A stretch of DNA of 64,000 bases from Voacanga thouarsii (taxonomy: Eukaryota; Streptophyta; Magnoliopsida; Gentianales; Apocynaceae). A program made the translations under genes and the position numbers. Positions 58,593 through 64,000 of the stretch are shown here, piece by piece. The notes under the pieces were generated by a model. The model ran no database searches and was not told where the DNA came from. It was given only the letters and a program-made list of their open reading frames with translations. The stretch lies in NCBI GenBank assembly GCA_026120185.1, contig JANUWF010002061.1, positions 186,001 to 250,000 on the forward strand. The letters run 5' to 3'. The stretch's first letter is position 1; each line of letters begins with the position of its first letter.

Positions 58593-61500
58593 TAAAAGTT
58601 TGAAGGCCGTTCTGTGTTTTGGCATTGGCATAGAGATTGAGAGAGAGACCTTTCAATTTCGCACTCCATTGGGGTCTTATATCGAAATCCAATGAAACCA
58701 ATTCCTCTGCGACTGTGTCTGTGTGTGTGTGGATCGATCGGCATTCAACTTCCCATGCAAAAGACGAGAGAGAGAGAGTCACAGAGAAAGAGAGAGTTAA
58801 GAGAGTAATGGTTCGGTCTACGTGGTGTCGGTGTGATTCCGACATGCAAATTAAGCTCAAACTCCAATTCTCATCTCATCTATCTTATCAATTCCCTTTG
58901 CCCAACTCTTCTTCCACTTTTGTTTTTCTTTTCTTTTTCCTTTCAAGAATTAATTATTTCTCCGAACAAAATTCAAGAATTCATCAATGGCTTTACTTCT
59001 TTTCTCCTAAGGGAATTGATCAATCAGCAACTAGTCTTCAAAAAACTAGTATCATCCATGCATATTTTGTTCTCATAACATTGCCAAGACTTTGGAGGTA
59101 AAAAAGGGATATCCTTGTTCTACACCGGCTAGCAGAAATTGAACGTTTCAGATCCTCCAAATCCAAGGCGGATGGACAGTGAAGTTACAAAGGAAAAGGC
59201 GGAAAACACAGAACTGAGAAGGGGCAGACCACAATGCTTGATATGGTAGTGGTTAGTACTTAGGCAGCAGTCGATTTTGCTTTAAGTCACTCCACAGTCT
59301 TCACCAAACGTGTGCACGTCTTTGATCTTCTGATTCACCCGTAGTCCGTAGAGTAGAGTGTAGAGAGACAGCGTGAAAGAGATCGAGAGCCGTACCTTGG
59401 GGTATATTTATTGAGCCATACCCATACCCAGTATTTATGTCACCTTTTTCCTAGTCTTATTATCCCTTCTTTTTCTGCTTCCACCAATTTGTCTCCACCA
59501 AAAATGTCATGTCCAGTACTATCTATGCTATTTTTTTCCCTTACCTCCTACTTGTAACTATTTCTATTTTTTGGTAGAATTTCCTGCTTTTTCCAGAGGC
59601 TGTGTCCTTCATTCAGAAATTTCCTTTTCCTTTTTTTTTTCTTTTTTTATGTGGAAAAAAGTACTACTACTATTTACGACTCTACTTACAATATCATAAT
59701 TGCAAATGTAACAATTTTACTACTTTCTAAGTATCACCAAGCTTGACCTGGTCATAAGTACCTTGCTAACAAATTCTCTTAAGATATACCTTTTCTATTT
59801 TCAAATAGCTCTTATTTGTTTTTTGTATAAAAAAAATTCAAAATTTATAATGTTATCACTAATTATATTCCAATTTATGACTTGGCTTCCAGATTCATGT
59901 TTTTTATTTCATCCCTCCAGTAGCTCAAAACCTTTTCAATGAGCCCTTAGAAGAAGAGCATTAATTGGACTGATTAAAAAAAATAATAATAATAATAATA
60001 AGGGCATAGCGTGTATGATTCTAGAACACAGGATAGATGTTTGTGGCAGTAAAGGAAATGAAATTATTAAAGATTCGAGTTTGGGACTGCTCAATTTGTT
60101 CATCTTAAAATTGTCCAATAATTTCATCGACACAATATTATAAAATTATGTTCAAAGATTGCAAATTCGTGTACAAAATTTATTAAAAAATAAAAAATAT
60201 AAGAAAATAAAAAAAAATTATATAGAACCTAAAATGCTTAAAATAAAATTTGATTATTAAACTTAATAATCTTGACCATAAAATGACCGCACACCAACAT
60301 GTATGGGCCCATATATATCTTGAAGATTCATAGAAAGAAAAGAAGAGATATGGGTGGGTTTGGAATATGGATCCACATTAAGTATTGACACCATTGGCAC
60401 ATGATATCAATGAATGTTGGTATTTTTCTAATGTGCATTAATCGGAGATGGATATGTGTGTCCTCGCGAGAAATGCGCTAACGCATTCACTAAATGCAAA
60501 ACATGCAAAGCAGTAAATACCTAAATACATTGCACATGCACTTGCTTCTAACTCTAAAATCCCCCCACCCCCAATTAGTCAATACGACATGCAGTTTATT
60601 TGCAAGAAATATAGAGTTGCAAAGGAGAAATTTGTCATGAGCAGAGACAAAATTAAAAATTTATGTCCGGTGACTTTATAAATTTTGAAAAAAAATGTTG
60701 GTAGGTTTGACTCAATCTTTAACGAGTTGTTTGATGTCTTACTCTCTAATCACGCGATATATACTCTCTCTGTATATATATTTTGCGCTTCTTTGTATCT
60801 TCTCTAATCATTCTATTTGTTCTTTCTCTTTACAATGCAAAGTTAAAATTACTTGTATAAAGTGTGTAGAATATGTGAAGAGATATTATCTAAGAAAGGT
60901 CAATAAATGCCCTTGTTGTCTTTGTTTGTAATTTTTTCTTTTTTTTCTTTGTTGTTTTATAGAACCCAAAACTGCTTGTCTCATGATACCTATACAATTG
61001 AGACATTTGTAAAATTCATCTGTTTCATGATCAGAAAAATAATACTACTACTTCACAGTATCCAATTTCCAGCTCTGATCGATCCGCCAATTGCGGGTAC
61101 TTCCTGCAGCATCCATTTTTTTAAAGTTTACCATGGTTTTCTTCTGTCTGAAAAATGTCCTCTTCCTGGGAAATTGAGTACAGAGAAGCCACCTAATCTT
61201 CTTTAAATCGTTTTACACTTCACATACTCCCCTATTCATTCACCATCACACTGTCTTTTGGGCTCAAACTACTACTTCTATATTGTATCGGGAAACAGAA
61301 TGGAATCGACAGGGAGAAATTTACTTACAAGGTAGGACTGCCAAAAAACAAGAAAAGTTCAATCTTAGGAATGTCAAATTTGAAGAACTATATCAGAGTG
61401 CTTAACCAAATTGGGAATGTCAAACGTGTTTTAAAAAATTTGTTTGGCTGTTAATTGATTATTGTAATGTGTTCTTAACATATATTCCAACTGAAACTAA

Positions 61501-63219
61501 GAATCTTTGTACATAACATGTCCCAATGTACATAAAATAATGAAGAGTCTAATCTTGTTTTAGTCATATTGGATCAAACATTTGAAGGCAGCCAAACATT
61601 GTGTAGCCTAAGATATTGACAATTCTCAAAGTCTCCACAAACAAAATATATAATCATCCTCTTTTCAAGGATTCCCAACTTTCTTTCAAATTTTTAATGG
61701 GTTTTCTCCCATTTAGCAGGAGCAAATTAGTTTTGTTTTTATTTAAATTAATTACTATTAACTTCATTTACTATTCGGGTCAAAATTAAAAAGTTAAGAT
61801 TGAGAGGGCGAGATATATAAAATAGCAAGTTAAACTGTCCCTCTTTACTATATAAAAATCTTGTTTGGTTAACTAGTAAGTAACCAAGAGTCAAAAAACA
61901 GCCACCAACTTAATTGTAGGAGGTCATTAATCCCCATTGCAAGTCAATGAAACAATTGGAAACACAATGTAAACTTGGTGTGTTTTTTCTCTTCCAAATT
62001 TTGAGATAAAGAAAGTTGATCAGTTCTGGCTGGAAAACCAAAACTGTTTGGAAATGGGGCAAATCCCAGTCAATGTTTTGTGCTTTAAACTACAAGTACA
62101 AACTAATTTTCATATTCCAAGGTCGGGTTGTGAAGATATTTTGACTAAAATTTCTTAGGAAACAAGAAAGAATATAATGAGGTCTCTGTGAATGGGTAGA
62201 TAAGCTCTTTTCTTTGAAGGAAGGAGTCTTAGCTAGGTCCTAAGAGTCATGACCTTACACCAGAGAGGATGGAGACTAGCATACTTAGCATTGTGTGCAT
62301 CACTTTATATTATACCATGGAAATGGGAAATTTTGAGCAAGAATGCCAATGGAATAAAATGCATAAGCTTTTGTTACTCTCTCTCTCTCCATCCAGTTTA
62401 ATTTAATCTATGAATAACAATGATTTAAACTAGAACAACCTATTTTTGTTTTTTTTTTTAAATAAATAGATTAGCATATTTGCTACGAATTTTTAATACG
62501 ATATACAAGGCCATCAGCTCAACATGAATACACGGCCACACCCAAGCCCAACATGAATACACTGCCACACCCAAGCCCACTATGAAGCTGGGTTGGACGG
62601 TTTTATATTGAACGGTTAGCTGTGACTGCTTGGGCCCACATGAACAGTTAATCAAGCTCTACCCTACGCTAGCCACCCCCAGGCCCAACCCCCCAAAAAA
62701 AAGTAAAATAAAAATATACATCCCAACAAGAAATTTAGGAGTGTGATTGGAAAGTAATTTTACTTTAATTTAATTTTTGAAAATATTATATATTCATAAA
62801 ATATTATATTTTCTTTTTTTAATCGCATCTAAATCCCGTCTTGAATTCATATATTTAATAATTTTTTATTATATTAAATAAATTCATTTTAATCTAATTC
62901 TTATTCCTAAATTCATTTCAAGCCAAACGACTAGTTGTTTTGTTTTTCCTATGTTGTTTTTTCAAAAATAAAACCCTTTCTTTCCCAAAAAAATTACTAA
63001 TAAATTTCAATAAAATAAGTAAGATATCCTTTTTTTTCTAATAAGATAAACATTTTATGCGAATATTATATAGTACAAAAATATAAAAATACATATGAAG
63101 TATTACAACTAGAGGCAAAAGGGGCCTCTTTCATATATTACATGAAGAAAAAGAAAAAAAAAGGGAAAAAATTCATAAGGAATAATGCCTCTTAGAAATG
63201 GATTGCGACCCTCGTGAAA
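58593..63219. other. Long intergenic region between WOX9 and the ROP gene
   Basis: AT-rich sequence with scattered open frames but no recognisable protein. It contains (TG)n at about 58706-58731, an (AAT)n run at 59982-60000, a 29-bp tandem pair at 62521-62578 and a (CT)n run near 62380-62390. 63100-63219 is probably the ROP 3' UTR. I see no gene. Confidence 0.5.
62521..62578. repeat. 29-bp tandem repeat pair
   Basis: AACATGAATACACGGCCACA plus CCCAAGCCC occurs at 62521-62549 and again at 62550-62578 with one change (CGG to CTG). It sits in a C-rich patch that continues to about 62690. Confidence 0.85.

Positions 63220-64000
<781 letters not shown>

Noticed and set aside
58402..59101. Open frames of about 150 codons on both strands upstream of WOX9
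   Set aside because: The two frames overlap antisense, have low-complexity Ser/Thr/Arg composition from CT/GA repeats and no recognisable domain.

Overview
The window is nuclear DNA of a dicot plant, probably a woody one. Genes have short exons with GT-AG introns in AT-rich surroundings, all the recognisable genes are plant families (VOZ, UGT79, WOX9, RKD, RABA, ROP), and three Copia-type LTR retrotransposons occupy more than a third of the sequence. I cannot name the species from sequence alone.

Layout. 1-3649 (+): last three exons of an OPA3-like gene. 7120-10564 (+): a complete VOZ1-type transcription factor, 485 aa. 14829-16187 (+): an intact intronless UGT79-type glycosyltransferase, 452 aa. 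16199-28427 (+): Copia element 1, 12.2 kb, old and decayed, inserted 11 bp after the UGT stop codon with a perfect 5-bp target duplication. It carries a nested 4.8-kb solo LTR with its own 5-bp duplication. 30021-35599 (-): Copia element 2, young by LTR comparison (about 5 differences in 352 bp) but with broken reading frames. 36030-41380 (+): an eight-exon gene for a PDAP1/PP28-like phosphoprotein, 160 aa. 42085-47164 (+): Copia element 3, same family as element 2, in which most of the middle of the element is replaced by an intron-containing RWP-RK (RKD) gene in antisense orientation. 47485-47838 (+): a small single-pass membrane protein. 50066-51958 (-): a RABA1-type GTPase, 216 aa. 55103-56823 (-): a WOX9-type homeobox gene, 387 aa. 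63220-64000 (-): the 3' half of a type-I ROP GTPase running off the window edge.

The host genes do not form a pathway. They are ordinary single genes: mitochondrial (OPA3-like), transcriptional (VOZ1, WOX9), metabolic (UGT), trafficking (RABA1) and polarity signalling (ROP).

The most unusual item is the chimeric Copia element 3. It has two LTRs, a PBS, a polypurine tract, a remnant gag and a remnant RT/RNase H, but between gag and RT it holds a four-exon RKD gene on the opposite strand. The RKD introns are kept and the frame is open across all junctions except for one stop in the conserved LRQACFKA motif. RKD genes control egg-cell and embryo identity in plants, so a copy carried by a mobile element and read as antisense from the LTR deserves a check.
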